The notes: generated from the letters alone by a model not told the origin. Counted from the stretch's first letter, positions 47,995 to 57,491 are shown. The stretch is DNA of 64,000 nucleotides from Bdellovibrionales bacterium (GCA_018646675.1 JABGUH010000044.1:62001-126000); one strand, 5' to 3'. Program-made: numbers and translations.

Positions 47995-49125
47995 ATGCAA
48001 TTACGATCACTTCTAATCATAATGTTAACTATTTCACTTAGCTGGGCGAATATTGCTACTGCAGCGGTCAAAGTTAAAGATGTGAGTCTGGCAAAGCTAT
48101 CAGACTCCAATCGGATGACCATCAGCTTTAGTGGTAAGTTCAGCGGTGCACCTGAGATGATCGTTCGCGATCAGATGTTACAAGTGGTTATTCCCGGGGC
48201 GATAGTTTGGCCAAGAATTGAAAAACGTGCAGCAGCAGCAGGGAAAAAGTTTGATACAACATTGATGGCCTATCAGTACAACAAACAGATGGTGCGAGTT
48301 AGGGCGATGCTTCCGTACTCCTTAAAGTATCGGGCAGGCGATGTTGATATCAGAGTGAAACAAGGAAAAGTTGAAGTGACCTTTCCTCGTATTAATAGCA
48401 GTCGCAATAAAATAGGCAGTGGCGCGGGTCAGTATGACGAAAGCTATCTGGCAGGATTACTAAAAGATAAAAAGGAGCACCCGACTAAAGCAAGTAATGA
48501 CTCTGCGGCCCTTTCGTTATTGAAGCAGGATCTCAAAAATGCAGGGAATAAAGGTACGCACCCTGTTCGTGATGAAGTGAAAGTCACTCAATTTAGTTTA
48601 GACAAAGGGGACAACAAGGGAGCAACTAAAGTGGGAGATTCCGGTTTTCTTCTAGAGTATGTTGCAAAGTTTGTCATTTTTCTTGGAGTTGTATTAGGGA
48701 TTTTTTATGGGGTGATGCACCTGTTTAAAAAGGGAGTATTGAAACGGGGAAATTTTAATTTTCTTGATAATACTAAGCTGGTAACAGTCCTTAACACTAC
48801 TTATCTTGGTCCCAAACGCAGTTTAATGTTAGTAAAGGTTAATCAACAGATATTTCTACTCGGCTCCTCCGAGTCTGGTATTAATATGTTATCAGAAATC
48901 GACTCACCGTCAGCGTTGCTAAAAGAGGGTGAGCAGGTGCTCTCGGGTTCTAATTTTGATAATGTTTTTGACCGAGCAGAGATCAGTGATAAAAGTGTTA
49001 AGTTAAAGGATTCGCCAGTACAAGAGAGTCGCGAGGATAGTGCTGGAGTCAAAAAGAGTTTAGGTAGCCATAGAGCAAAACAGAAGATTAAAAATAGGTT
49101 GAAAAACATTAAATCCTTACAGTAG
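47995..49125 (+). CDS. fliO: FliO-family export protein with AMIN-like N-terminal domain
   Basis: 376 residues, much longer than typical FliO (100-200). A signal peptide is followed by an exported domain (about 22-135: VKDVSLAKLSDSNRMTISFS, MIVRDQMLQVVIPGAIVWP) that looks like an AMIN domain, known for binding peptidoglycan or secretin-type partners. A membrane helix (about 220-242, FVIFLGVVLGIFYGVMHLF) leads to the cytoplasmic FliO domain (LVTVLNTTYLGPKRSLMLVK, QQIFLLGSSESGINML) and a basic tail. FliO helps assemble the FliP ring of the flagellar export gate. GGAG precedes the ATG. Confidence 0.85.
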   Translation: MQLRSLLIIMLTISLSWANIATAAVKVKDVSLAKLSDSNRMTISFSGKFSGAPEMIVRDQMLQVVIPGAIVWPRIEKRAAAAGKKFDTTLMAYQYNKQMVRVRAMLPYSLKYRAGDVDIRVKQGKVEVTFPRINSSRNKIGSGAGQYDESYLAGLLKDKKEHPTKASNDSAALSLLKQDLKNAGNKGTHPVRDEVKVTQFSLDKGDNKGATKVGDSGFLLEYVAKFVIFLGVVLGIFYGVMHLFKKGVLKRGNFNFLDNTKLVTVLNTTYLGPKRSLMLVKVNQQIFLLGSSESGINMLSEIDSPSALLKEGEQVLSGSNFDNVFDRAEISDKSVKLKDSPVQESREDSAGVKKSLGSHRAKQKIKNRLKNIKSLQ

Positions 49126-49133
49126 GTGAGTGG

Positions 49134-49895
49134 ATGCTTAGATCCAGAATTTTAAATACTCTTTTTCCTGCGATCCTCCTGTTGATCAACTGGAGCAATG
49201 GCTTTGCCCAAGCTAAATCCACTGCGGTTGGGTTGCCAGGAATATCTCTGAATTTTGGACAAGGGGTAGACCTAGTTGATTCCTTGGAGGTGCTGATCCT
49301 CTTTACCATTCTCTCTTTGGCCCCAGCAGTTCTAATCCTATGTACCTCATTTACCCGCATTGTTGTTATTCTATCTTTTATGCGTCAGGCAATTGGTACA
49401 CAAAATATGCCACCCAACCAACTGTTGATCGGGTTTGCTCTATTCTTGTCAGTCTTTGTGATGCAGCCAGTAGGAACTTCTATCTATCAAAATGCAATAG
49501 ACCCATATTTAAAGAAGAAAATCACCACGGTAGCTGCACTGGATGTAATTGAGCACAATCTGCGTGGCTTTATGAGCAAGCAGACTCGGAAAGAGGATAT
49601 TGCACTTTTTTATGATGTCACTAAACGTCCGGCGCCACAGTCAGTAGCGGATGTCCCAATTCATTTTTTAATTCCAAGCTTTATTATTTCAGAGCTGAAA
49701 ACGGCATTTCAAATTGGTTTTCTGCTCTACATTCCATTTTTGATTTTAGATATGGTAGTGGCATCAGTTTTGATGGCAATGGGAATGATGATGTTGCCAC
49801 CCATTGTTGTATCGCTACCATTTAAATTGCTACTTTTTGTTCTAGTTGATGGATGGCACCTAGTAACTGGTTCAATTTTAAAGTCATTTAATTAG
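49134..49895 (+). CDS. fliP: Flagellar export gate protein FliP
   Basis: 253 residues. A cleavable signal peptide (ILNTLFPAILLLINWSNGFA) is followed by the conserved FliP core: ILFTILSLAPAVLILCTSFT, RIVVILSFMRQAIGTQNMPP, and LIPSFIISELKTAFQIGFLL, then the last membrane segments. Five FliP with FliQ and FliR form the export gate at the centre of the MS-ring. AGGTGAG precedes the ATG, 8 bases after fliO. Confidence 0.98.
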   Translation: MLRSRILNTLFPAILLLINWSNGFAQAKSTAVGLPGISLNFGQGVDLVDSLEVLILFTILSLAPAVLILCTSFTRIVVILSFMRQAIGTQNMPPNQLLIGFALFLSVFVMQPVGTSIYQNAIDPYLKKKITTVAALDVIEHNLRGFMSKQTRKEDIALFYDVTKRPAPQSVADVPIHFLIPSFIISELKTAFQIGFLLYIPFLILDMVVASVLMAMGMMMLPPIVVSLPFKLLLFVLVDGWHLVTGSILKSFN

Positions 49896-49909
49896 TAAGG
49901 AGAGCATTT

Positions 49910-50185
49910 ATGGGAACCGACTTTGTCCATGACTTGACCAATCAAGCAGTCAGGGTGACGCTGATGATTGCCTCTCCGATGTTGATCGGAGCACTGGTAA
50001 TGGGTATTTTGGTCTCTATTTTTCAAGCGGTCACCCAGATCAATGAGCAGACACTAGCCTTTATCCCTAAAATTATGATTATTGTTGGGGCATTAGTAAT
50101 TTTTAGCCCCTGGATGTTAGATACGCTAACAACTTTTACTGAGGAGTTATATATTAGTATTCCCAAGGTGGTAATGAATAGATGA
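49910..50185 (+). CDS. fliQ: Flagellar export gate protein FliQ
   Basis: 91 residues with two membrane helices. It is canonical: MIASPMLIGALVMGILVSIF, QAVTQINEQTLAFIPKIMII. Four copies pack around FliP/FliR in the export gate. AAGGAG precedes the ATG. Its stop overlaps the fliR start (ATGA). Confidence 0.98.
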   Translation: MGTDFVHDLTNQAVRVTLMIASPMLIGALVMGILVSIFQAVTQINEQTLAFIPKIMIIVGALVIFSPWMLDTLTTFTEELYISIPKVVMNR

Positions 50186-50961
50186 TATCGATTCAACTGA
50201 CTGATATGGCAATGTTAACCGCATTCTGGCTTGCTTTTACCAGATGGCTAACAATTATTATTCAGTTGCCACTGTTTGATAACACAACAGTACCTCCAAT
50301 GGTAAAGGTCTTGTCATCTCTAGTTATTACCTATGCGTTTTTTCCATACATCTCGGCCACAATCCTAAAAGATATTCACTATATTGGGGTAGATAACTTT
50401 TGGTATTTAACCATCTTCTATTCGGTAGTGGGATTGGTGATCGGTTTTTTGGTCAAATCCATTATGAATATCTTTATCGCTTCTGGTTCAGTTATTACTC
50501 AGCAGGTAGGCTTTGGGGCAGTTCGTTACTTTGACCCCTCCTCCTCTTCTCAAATTGGACCGTTTGAAAAGTTGATTCAGTGGACAGTGCTCGTTTTAAT
50601 TCTGACATCAGGTGCACTTTTCCCGATGTTTAATGGGGTATTTAACTCTTTTTTCTCAATTCATACTTATGATTTGGGTAATATGTCACAAATCACAACT
50701 TTTTTTACCGGATTTTTTAAGTCGATCTTTATTTCAGCGGTGATGCTGGCCTCCCCTCTGATCTTTATCAATGTTTTGATTATGTCGGTGCTAGGGGTTA
50801 TCGCTCGGACAGTTCCACAGATGAACATCATCATGGTTAGTTTTGTGGTTAATATTGGGATGGGGCTACTAGTCTTCATCTCCACTTCCAATGAATTTTT
50901 TACTGTTGCATATGGAATGTATGTTGAAAAACTGGGAGATTGGTTCCAGTTTATAATTTAG
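50182..50961 (+). CDS. fliR: Flagellar export gate protein FliR
   Basis: 259 residues, very hydrophobic, six or so membrane helices (for example FWLAFTRWLTIIIQLPLFDN at the start and VGLVIGFLVKSIMNIFIASG with the Q-Q-V-G-F-G loop after it). It forms the single FliR subunit closing the FliP5-FliR1 core. Translationally coupled to fliQ by a 4-base overlap. flhB follows after 20 bases. Confidence 0.96.
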   Translation: MISIQLTDMAMLTAFWLAFTRWLTIIIQLPLFDNTTVPPMVKVLSSLVITYAFFPYISATILKDIHYIGVDNFWYLTIFYSVVGLVIGFLVKSIMNIFIASGSVITQQVGFGAVRYFDPSSSSQIGPFEKLIQWTVLVLILTSGALFPMFNGVFNSFFSIHTYDLGNMSQITTFFTGFFKSIFISAVMLASPLIFINVLIMSVLGVIARTVPQMNIIMVSFVVNIGMGLLVFISTSNEFFTVAYGMYVEKLGDWFQFII

Positions 50962-50981
50962 TCTACTGATAGGGACTATCG

Positions 50982-52070
50982 ATGGCGGAGAACAAAGAAG
51001 ATTTTGGCGAAAAGACGGAAGAACCGTCCCTGTACCGAATTGAAGAATTTCGGCGTAAAGGGGAGGTTGCATCCTCTAAAGAGTTGATTAATGTCTTGGT
51101 ACTATCTGCCACTGTCTTCACATTGGGCTTATCAATTGTCTTTATTTTTGAGACTCTCCATGAATATGTCACCTATCTATACTCGTTGGAGCCGACCAAG
51201 TCATATTCAGAGAGTGCATTAAAAGCGATTCTTTCACGCACAGTCTCGACTGCTTTATATTGTGTGGCACCTATTTTTATAGTCTCAGCTTGTGTTGGTG
51301 TGCTCAGTAATGTGATGCAGATTGGTTTTCTCTTCTCTCCGGAGGTATTGGAGTTGAAGTGGGAGCGTCTTAACCCGATTGCTGGTGCTAAACGTCTGAT
51401 CTCGATTCGCTCCTTGGTAGAAGCACTAAAGGGGATCTTTAAATTCACAATCGTCATCTCGATAGTTTACTACTTTATCTCAGATCAACTTGGCAGTTAT
51501 CAGGGTTTTTTACATATGACCACCATGGGCGCTTTTATTCATGGAAGAAATATTCTTATGCAGATGGCACTCTCCTTAGTCCTTGGAATGGTCCTGGTGG
51601 CGCTGGGTGACTTTGCCTATCAGAAAATGAGCTATCGCAAGAAACTAATGATGACCAAAGATGAAGTGAAGCGAGAGACCAAAGAGAAAGAGGGGAACCC
51701 AGAGGTTAAGCAGCGGATTCGTACAATTCAGCGAGAGATGGCACAACGAAGAATGATGGCCGATGTTCCTACTGCTGACGCGATCATTACCAACCCCACT
51801 CACTTGAGTGTTGCTATTCGCTACAACGCTGAAAATATGGTCTCTCCCCAGGTAATTGCCAAAGGTGGAGACCATATGGCGATGCGCATTCGGGAGATTG
51901 CTCGTCAGCACCATATTCCTATTGTTGAGAATATTCCGCTGGCCAGAAGTCTCTATAAAACAGTGAAGTTAGGAGAGTCTGTGCCTACTGCAATGTATAA
52001 GGCGGTAGCAGAAATATTGGCATTTGCCTATAAGTTAAAGAGAAAAGAGCAGGCAGTAAGTTTAGGTTAA
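50982..52070 (+). CDS. flhB: Flagellar export switch protein FlhB
   Basis: 362 residues. An N-terminal GEKTEEPSLYRIEEFRRKGE matches the family (usually EKTE.PT..R...AR..G), though SLYRIEEFRRK departs from the common PTPKKLREAR. Four membrane helices follow. The cytoplasmic domain has the autocleavage NPTH at 271-274 (ADAIITNPTHLSVAIRY) and GGDHMAMRIREIARQHHIPI. Cleavage between Asn and Pro switches export from rod/hook to filament substrates. All needed residues are present. Confidence 0.97.
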   Translation: MAENKEDFGEKTEEPSLYRIEEFRRKGEVASSKELINVLVLSATVFTLGLSIVFIFETLHEYVTYLYSLEPTKSYSESALKAILSRTVSTALYCVAPIFIVSACVGVLSNVMQIGFLFSPEVLELKWERLNPIAGAKRLISIRSLVEALKGIFKFTIVISIVYYFISDQLGSYQGFLHMTTMGAFIHGRNILMQMALSLVLGMVLVALGDFAYQKMSYRKKLMMTKDEVKRETKEKEGNPEVKQRIRTIQREMAQRRMMADVPTADAIITNPTHLSVAIRYNAENMVSPQVIAKGGDHMAMRIREIARQHHIPIVENIPLARSLYKTVKLGESVPTAMYKAVAEILAFAYKLKRKEQAVSLG

Positions 52071-52090
52071 CTGGGATTTAGGAAGGATTG

Positions 52091-54166
52091 ATGAGCGGAT
52101 TTAGTGCAAAAATTAAAGCATTGACCAACAATTCAGATTTGGCGACAGCCATTCTCATCCTTCTGATTTTAAGTGTCATGATTGTGCCGATCCATCCGAC
52201 CGTTTTGGATCTGCTATTAGCACTGACTCTCTCTCTCTCTGTTGTGATTCTCTTAATCTCTATTTATAGTACTAGACCACTAGACTTCTCAACCTTCCCT
52301 TCCGTACTCCTCGTGACGACACTATTTCGTCTCTCACTAAACGTTGCTTCTACTCGAAATATTCTGTTACGGGGAGGAGTCGATGGTACTAGCGCTGCGG
52401 GAGAGATTATTCGTTCGTTTGGAGAGTTTGTTGTTGAGGGTAACTATGTTGTGGGGATTATCATCTTCTCAATTTTGGTAATTATCAACTTTTTGGTAAT
52501 TACCAAAGGTGCTGGACGAGTAGCTGAAGTTGCAGCACGTTTTACCTTGGATGCGATGCCTGGAAAGCAGATGGCAATTGATGCTGATCTAAATGCTGGT
52601 CTGATTGATGAGAGTGAAGCCAAGCAGCGGCGACAAGATATTGCTACCGAGGCAGATTTTTATGGGTCAATGGATGGTGCTTCCAAATTTGTTCGTGGAG
52701 ATGCTATTGCCGGTATTCTAATTACGATCATCAACGTTATTGGTGGAATTGTTGTAGGTATGGTGCAGAATGATATGACTGGCACCCAAGCAACTGAAAT
52801 TTTCACACTTTTGACGGTGGGTGATGGTCTGGTGACTCAGATTCCAGCACTAATTATCTCAACTGCAGCAGGTATCATTGCTACTCGAAATACCAGTGAG
52901 ACATCACTAGGGGATCAGGTTGGTAAACAGTTTCGGCTTCATCCCAAAGCAGTCTATATCACCTCTGGGGTTCTGTTTACTTTTGCCGTTATTCCAGGGT
53001 TGCCGAAACTGCCCTTTATCTCTGTCGGGTTGATGCTGATATTTTTTGCCCGCAGGATGGAGCAGGCAAATGTTAAAGATGAGTTGTTGGCGGCAGAGGC
53101 CAATGTGATTGATAAAAAGGTAACGACAGAGACTCTAGAGGATCTACTCAACCTAGAGATGGTTGAACTTGAAGTTGGTTATGGACTAGTCAGTCTAGTT
53201 GATTCAGAACAAAATGGTGATCTGCTAGAGAGAATTACCCATATTCGTAAACAGTTTGTGTTGGATTGGGGTGTTATTATTCCATCGGTTAGTATTAAAG
53301 ATAACCTAGAGTTAACTGCCGGTGGATACTCACTTAGGATTAATGGATCAGAGGTTGCCAAGGGTGAGTTGCTAGTAGATCACTTTATGGCGATGGACCC
53401 CGGTGGGGCGATTGAGAAAATTGATGGCATTGAGACTCAAGAGCCAGTATTTAAGCTACCCGCAATTTGGATCACCGAAGAGATGAAGGATGATGCTCAG
53501 TACAGCGGCTATACCGTGGTTGATCTCTCGACGATCATTGCTACTCACATCACTGAGATTCTAAAAAAGAGTATGCATGAGCTATTTGGACGGCAGGAGT
53601 TGGTCCGAGTGCTGGATAATTTTAAAGAGGGACACCCTAAGATTGTCTCCGACCTGATTCCCGATATTCTACCTTTAGGGACAGTGTTGAAGGTAATGCA
53701 GAATTTGTTGCGTGAAGGTGTATCGATTCGTGATCTACGGACAATTTTAGAGCGTTTGGCAGAGATGGGAGTGCACAATAAGGACATCGCACTATTAACC
53801 GAGTTTGTGCGTCAAGGATTATGCCGGACGATCACCTTAAGTATTAGAAGCGAAAAGGGTGATATTCCTATCTATACCTTAGATCGGGATATTGAGGAGG
53901 CTTTGGCATCTAATCTAATACAGACCGAGCAAGGGCAACAACTCTCCTTGGATCCCAAGGTTACTCAGAGTATTTTTGGCAGTGTTAATGAGAAAGTGGA
54001 GGAGGCAACCAATTTAGGAGAGAAGATGGTGATTCTATGTTCTCCCTCCATCCGCAGTCATTTTAAGCAATTAACGGAAAAGTTTATTCCCAATTTGATT
54101 GTGGTTAGTCACAATGAGATTAGTTCAGATGCGATCATCAGATCGCTGGGAACAGTGAGGTTATAA
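52091..54166 (+). CDS. flhA: Flagellar export protein FlhA
   Basis: 691 residues, normal length. Eight membrane helices in the first half, the FHIPEP-type conserved loop (RFTLDAMPGKQMAIDADLNA, then GLIDESEAKQRRQD, EADFYGSMDGASKFVRGDAI), and a large cytoplasmic ring-forming domain (LEVGYGLVSLVDSEQNGDLL, RTILERLAEMG). FlhA forms a nonameric ring receiving chaperone-substrate complexes. A TTG one codon earlier is in frame; the ATG is preferred for AGGAAGG spacing. The stop is one base from flhF. Confidence 0.98.
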   Translation: MSGFSAKIKALTNNSDLATAILILLILSVMIVPIHPTVLDLLLALTLSLSVVILLISIYSTRPLDFSTFPSVLLVTTLFRLSLNVASTRNILLRGGVDGTSAAGEIIRSFGEFVVEGNYVVGIIIFSILVIINFLVITKGAGRVAEVAARFTLDAMPGKQMAIDADLNAGLIDESEAKQRRQDIATEADFYGSMDGASKFVRGDAIAGILITIINVIGGIVVGMVQNDMTGTQATEIFTLLTVGDGLVTQIPALIISTAAGIIATRNTSETSLGDQVGKQFRLHPKAVYITSGVLFTFAVIPGLPKLPFISVGLMLIFFARRMEQANVKDELLAAEANVIDKKVTTETLEDLLNLEMVELEVGYGLVSLVDSEQNGDLLERITHIRKQFVLDWGVIIPSVSIKDNLELTAGGYSLRINGSEVAKGELLVDHFMAMDPGGAIEKIDGIETQEPVFKLPAIWITEEMKDDAQYSGYTVVDLSTIIATHITEILKKSMHELFGRQELVRVLDNFKEGHPKIVSDLIPDILPLGTVLKVMQNLLREGVSIRDLRTILERLAEMGVHNKDIALLTEFVRQGLCRTITLSIRSEKGDIPIYTLDRDIEEALASNLIQTEQGQQLSLDPKVTQSIFGSVNEKVEEATNLGEKMVILCSPSIRSHFKQLTEKFIPNLIVVSHNEISSDAIIRSLGTVRL

Positions 54167-54167
54167 T

Positions 54168-55622
54168 ATGTATGTGAGAACTTTTGAAGCCGACACCCTT
54201 GATGATGCTTTGAAGAGTATTAAGCAAGAGTTGGGCCCAGACGCCATTATTCTCAAAACAGTCACCAATAAGGGACTCAAGGGGGCGTTTAAAAAGAGCA
54301 AAATTGAGATCACTGCGGCGATATCAGAGAAAAATTATAAAGATAAGATGGAGGTGGACCAGGTATTAACTGATGATCAACGTCAGCAGTTCTACCAAGG
54401 GCCATCATCTTATGTCTCTAACATGATTGATCAACATGCGGGTAATCGAGGTAGTGGGCCGGAAAGCCCCAGTGGTTATGGCAAGTTGGGTTTAAATCGC
54501 ACTGTAACTGACGTTGGAAACCAGGGGGCAGTAGAGGTTCGCTCTAGTGCAACGCCTTCCTTGGAGGATTTTTTGCAAGGAAGTGATGTTCCTGTTGCGC
54601 ATACGAATAGGGAGAGCAATCCCCAGAATGTGCAGGATGAGAAGGTAGATATTCTGGATCGTGAGCTAGGTTTTCAAACTGCAATGCCGATGAACTCTAC
54701 CTCCATGCTTGATTCAGAGGAGAGAGTGATAACAGAAAGAGTAGATGATCAACTGTTGGATGGGGAGAGAAGAAGAATTGATCAGTTGGAGCAGAAGCTA
54801 CTTTGTCTGCAGCAAGGACTATCTGAAGTAGAGCAGCGAGCTCCTATGGGGATCTATCAGTTGCAAACTACTTTGCGCAGCCTTGATATCACTGAGCGAT
54901 ATATCAAAATTTTAACTGATAAAATGTTATTTAATCTAAGCGAAGATGAAGTTGCAGATGCGGAAGTGACTTTTGAGTACGCCTTAACGGATATGGCTGA
55001 GCAGATTAAAGTAGCAATGCCACTTTTCTCATCGGTTAACTTAGAGCAGGATAGTTGTGTCACCATGCTGCTTTCAGGAGTCGGAGCCGGTCAGAGCAGT
55101 ACCTTGATGAAGTTGGGGGCACTTAAGCGAGAGGAGTCGGTAGTAATCAAATACTCTACGCAGCCTAGTGAGACACAGAAGAATTTTGCCGCCAAACTAT
55201 TCGATATTAAGGTGATAAATGTTACTGGCCAGGCAGAGGTGATGTTGGAGTGCCGTAAAGCAGTGGATAGTGGTAAGTCAGTATTTATCGACTATGAGAA
55301 TGGTAACTCGGAATACAATGATGTTAAGAAGTTTGTTAATGGGTTGAAGCGGTCATTTGATCAAGTAGAAGTTTTGATCTGCCTGTCGGCAATACACTCA
55401 GAATTATATAATCGTCAGGTGGTTGCAAACCATCGCTCGTTAGCAGATGGAATGGTGGTCTCTCACCTTGATCTCTGTTTGAATTTTGGATCACTATTTA
55501 ACTTGGCTTACGAGAATAGTTCCTTGCCATTTAAGTTTTATGGGACTGGAACAGTGGTGCCTGATGATTTAGAAGCAGCATCTAATGAGAGGATTTTAGC
55601 GGGAATTTTTAATATTAACTAA
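54168..55622 (+). CDS. flhF: FlhF-like protein with degenerate GTPase domain
   Basis: 484 residues. The N-terminus MYVRTFEADTLDDALKSIKQ, LGPDAIILKT and a variable linker match FlhF, the SRP-type GTPase that places polar flagella. The end (LDLCLNFGSLFNLAYENSSL, FKFYGTGTVVPDDLEAA) also aligns with the family. Yet the nucleotide motifs are gone: the P-loop position reads SGVGAGQSST (303-312) with Gln309 where Lys is needed; DTAGR is replaced by DYENG (375-379); TKLDE by SHLDL. There is no frameshift or stop, the gene is tightly packed between flhA and flhG, and codon use looks normal, so this is a conserved pseudo-GTPase rather than a decaying gene. It may still act as a location marker without a GTP cycle. 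Confidence 0.88.
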   Translation: MYVRTFEADTLDDALKSIKQELGPDAIILKTVTNKGLKGAFKKSKIEITAAISEKNYKDKMEVDQVLTDDQRQQFYQGPSSYVSNMIDQHAGNRGSGPESPSGYGKLGLNRTVTDVGNQGAVEVRSSATPSLEDFLQGSDVPVAHTNRESNPQNVQDEKVDILDRELGFQTAMPMNSTSMLDSEERVITERVDDQLLDGERRRIDQLEQKLLCLQQGLSEVEQRAPMGIYQLQTTLRSLDITERYIKILTDKMLFNLSEDEVADAEVTFEYALTDMAEQIKVAMPLFSSVNLEQDSCVTMLLSGVGAGQSSTLMKLGALKREESVVIKYSTQPSETQKNFAAKLFDIKVINVTGQAEVMLECRKAVDSGKSVFIDYENGNSEYNDVKKFVNGLKRSFDQVEVLICLSAIHSELYNRQVVANHRSLADGMVVSHLDLCLNFGSLFNLAYENSSLPFKFYGTGTVVPDDLEAASNERILAGIFNIN

Positions 55623-55667
55623 CCTTAAGCACTCTTTTAATTCCAGGATGGAAAATAAGGAGACATG

Positions 55668-56576
55668 ATGTCTAAACCGTGTGCGAGTGAGTGGCTTTTA
55701 TCTCAAAATAAATATACAACTGATCTAAGTGGTGACCCACAACTTTCAGGGGCGACGACATCAGGGGTAACCATCTCTGTAAGTAGTGGCAAGGGAGGAG
55801 TTGGTAAAACCTCCGTCGCAGTAAAACTTGCCAAAATGATGGTCGCAAATGGTCGTCGGGTCTTGTTGATCGACTGTGACTATAATCTATCGAATACTCT
55901 ATTAAAGCTAAATCTACCTGTCAGTAATAACTTTTTCTCATTAATCTCAGCTGAAAAAGAGTTTGATGACTGTCTCTATAAAGAGGGCAACTTTCATCTG
56001 CTATCTGGCTGTAATGGTAATCTTGAACTATTTGATAATGGATTGGAGTATGACTATCTGGTGATAGATATTATCAACCAACATCGAGATAAATATGATT
56101 TCGTTATCTTGGACTGTCCAGCCGGCATCAGTCGCGCGACACTCAATTTAAATGCCTATAGTGATTATCGCTTTATTGTGGTCACTCCAGATAAATCTTC
56201 TGTCACTGATTCCTACTCATTAATGAAGATCCTCTCCATTCGTCATAACATAAAGCAGAATCATCTTCTTTTAAATAAGGTGTCATCGGTTGGCCAGTTT
56301 AAAAGAATTGTTAAGACCATGAGTGAGACTGTAGGGAACTATCTAAATTGCCAGCTTAGTCTTTTGGGAGGTATCCAGCTGGCGACGGAGGCGGTGGACA
56401 AATTTGATCAGGTACTTTTTCAAGAGGGAAAATCTGGCCTGCACAAAAATTTTCTTAATGTTTTAAAAAGGTTTGACGAAGAGCACTCAAACCGCATGTC
56501 GCGTCACTTCCCTCTGCGGGGTAAGCGAATGTTCGATATGGATGGCATGGAATATGAAGTTCCGCAAATCAGCTAA
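55668..56576 (+). CDS. flhG: FlhG (FleN/YlxH) MinD-like ATPase
   Basis: 302 residues from ATG 55668, preferred to 55665 for spacing from GGAG. It has an intact Walker A SSGKGGVGKTS (deviant Lys and GKT, Lys47), VLLIDCDYNLSNTL, and DFVILDCPAGISRATLNL as switch II, so it should bind and hydrolyse ATP like MinD. FlhG controls flagellar number. Unlike most FlhG, its N-terminal extension has no DQAxxLR motif, the element that activates FlhF GTPase; this agrees with the degenerate FlhF next door. The C-terminus ends in basic and aromatic residues and could be a membrane-targeting helix. Confidence 0.92.
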   Translation: MSKPCASEWLLSQNKYTTDLSGDPQLSGATTSGVTISVSSGKGGVGKTSVAVKLAKMMVANGRRVLLIDCDYNLSNTLLKLNLPVSNNFFSLISAEKEFDDCLYKEGNFHLLSGCNGNLELFDNGLEYDYLVIDIINQHRDKYDFVILDCPAGISRATLNLNAYSDYRFIVVTPDKSSVTDSYSLMKILSIRHNIKQNHLLLNKVSSVGQFKRIVKTMSETVGNYLNCQLSLLGGIQLATEAVDKFDQVLFQEGKSGLHKNFLNVLKRFDEEHSNRMSRHFPLRGKRMFDMDGMEYEVPQIS

Positions 56577-56585
56577 GGAGTGCTA

Positions 56586-57371
56586 ATGTCTTCTCTCGCC
56601 AAAAGATTAAAAAACTTACGCGATTACCGTTCAACCGTCGGCCCAGAACTAAAAGATGAAATCATCATAGAGTACGCACCTCTGATCAAGTTTATTGCTC
56701 AGAAAATAGCCTCTCGTCTACCTGCCAATATTGAGTTGGATGATCTGATCTCCTGTGGTGTGATTGGATTGATGGATGCAATTGAAAAATTTGATCCAAA
56801 TAGAGATAATAAATTTAAAACATATGCAGAGTTCCGTATTCGTGGGGCGATCTTGGATGAGCTGCGGGCACAAGATTGGGTACCACGCTCAGTTCGAGAG
56901 AAGGCCAAGCAGATCGAGCGGGTCTATGCTCGTTTAGAGTCCACTCTTGGACGTCCTGCTACAGATGAAGAGATGTGCAAGGAGTTGAAAGTCTCTCAGG
57001 ATGAGTTTTATGACATGCTGAATAAGGCTAAATCCATCTCACTACTGAATATTGATGATTCCACCACTTTTAATCGAGGTGATAAGAAGTTGATGGCCGG
57101 TATTATGGAGAATAGTCGTCGCTCAAATCCATCTTATGCCACTATCTATAAGAACTCTCGCGATAATATCAAAAATGGTATTAAATCACTGCCGGAGAAG
57201 CAGCGTTTAGTACTATCCCTCTATTATTATGAGGATCTAAATCTCAAGGAAATCGGTAAGGTATTAGACGTGACTGAGTCCCGTGTTTCTCAACTACATA
57301 CGCAGGCAATTATCAAATTACGCTCTCGCTTAAAAGATACCTTTGATTCAGCTGAGGATCTAGCAGGGTAG
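56586..57371 (+). CDS. fliA: Flagellar sigma factor FliA (sigma-28)
   Basis: 261 residues from ATG 56586 (AGGAG at 5 bases; a GTG two codons earlier is in frame). Region 2 is IIEYAPLIKFIAQKIASRLP, DLISCGVIGLMDAIEKFDP and TYAEFRIRGAILDELRAQDW; PRSVREKAKQIE is region 3; LPEKQRLVLSLYYYEDLNLK with the helix-turn-helix DVTESRVSQLHTQAIIKL is region 4. All fit FliA. It directs late flagellar and chemotaxis genes. It closes the operon with flhF and flhG, an order common outside enterics. Confidence 0.96.
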   Translation: MSSLAKRLKNLRDYRSTVGPELKDEIIIEYAPLIKFIAQKIASRLPANIELDDLISCGVIGLMDAIEKFDPNRDNKFKTYAEFRIRGAILDELRAQDWVPRSVREKAKQIERVYARLESTLGRPATDEEMCKELKVSQDEFYDMLNKAKSISLLNIDDSTTFNRGDKKLMAGIMENSRRSNPSYATIYKNSRDNIKNGIKSLPEKQRLVLSLYYYEDLNLKEIGKVLDVTESRVSQLHTQAIIKLRSRLKDTFDSAEDLAG

Positions 57372-57419
57372 TTAGTTGTCACTAATAAAATTATAATACA
57401 CCCTGCAAAATTCGCCCTC

Positions 57420-57448
57420 TTGGGGATAAACCCATCGCACCTTATAAT
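57420..57448 (+). promoter_or_regulatory. Candidate promoter after fliA
   Basis: TTGGGG (57420-57425), a 17-base spacer and a perfect TATAAT (57443-57448), about 43 bases before the GTG at 57492. The -35 box is weak (three of six matches). It suggests the following two genes can be transcribed apart from the flagellar operon. Confidence 0.45.
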
Positions 57449-57491
57449 TATAGTTGAATCAAGGTGACTGTTTATTGAAGAGGTGCAGTAG

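Noticed and set aside
54168-55622. flhF as a decaying pseudogene
   Set aside because: The frame is intact over 484 codons, family N- and C-terminal residues remain, and it is tightly packed between flhA and flhG; it reads as a maintained protein that lost nucleotide motifs.
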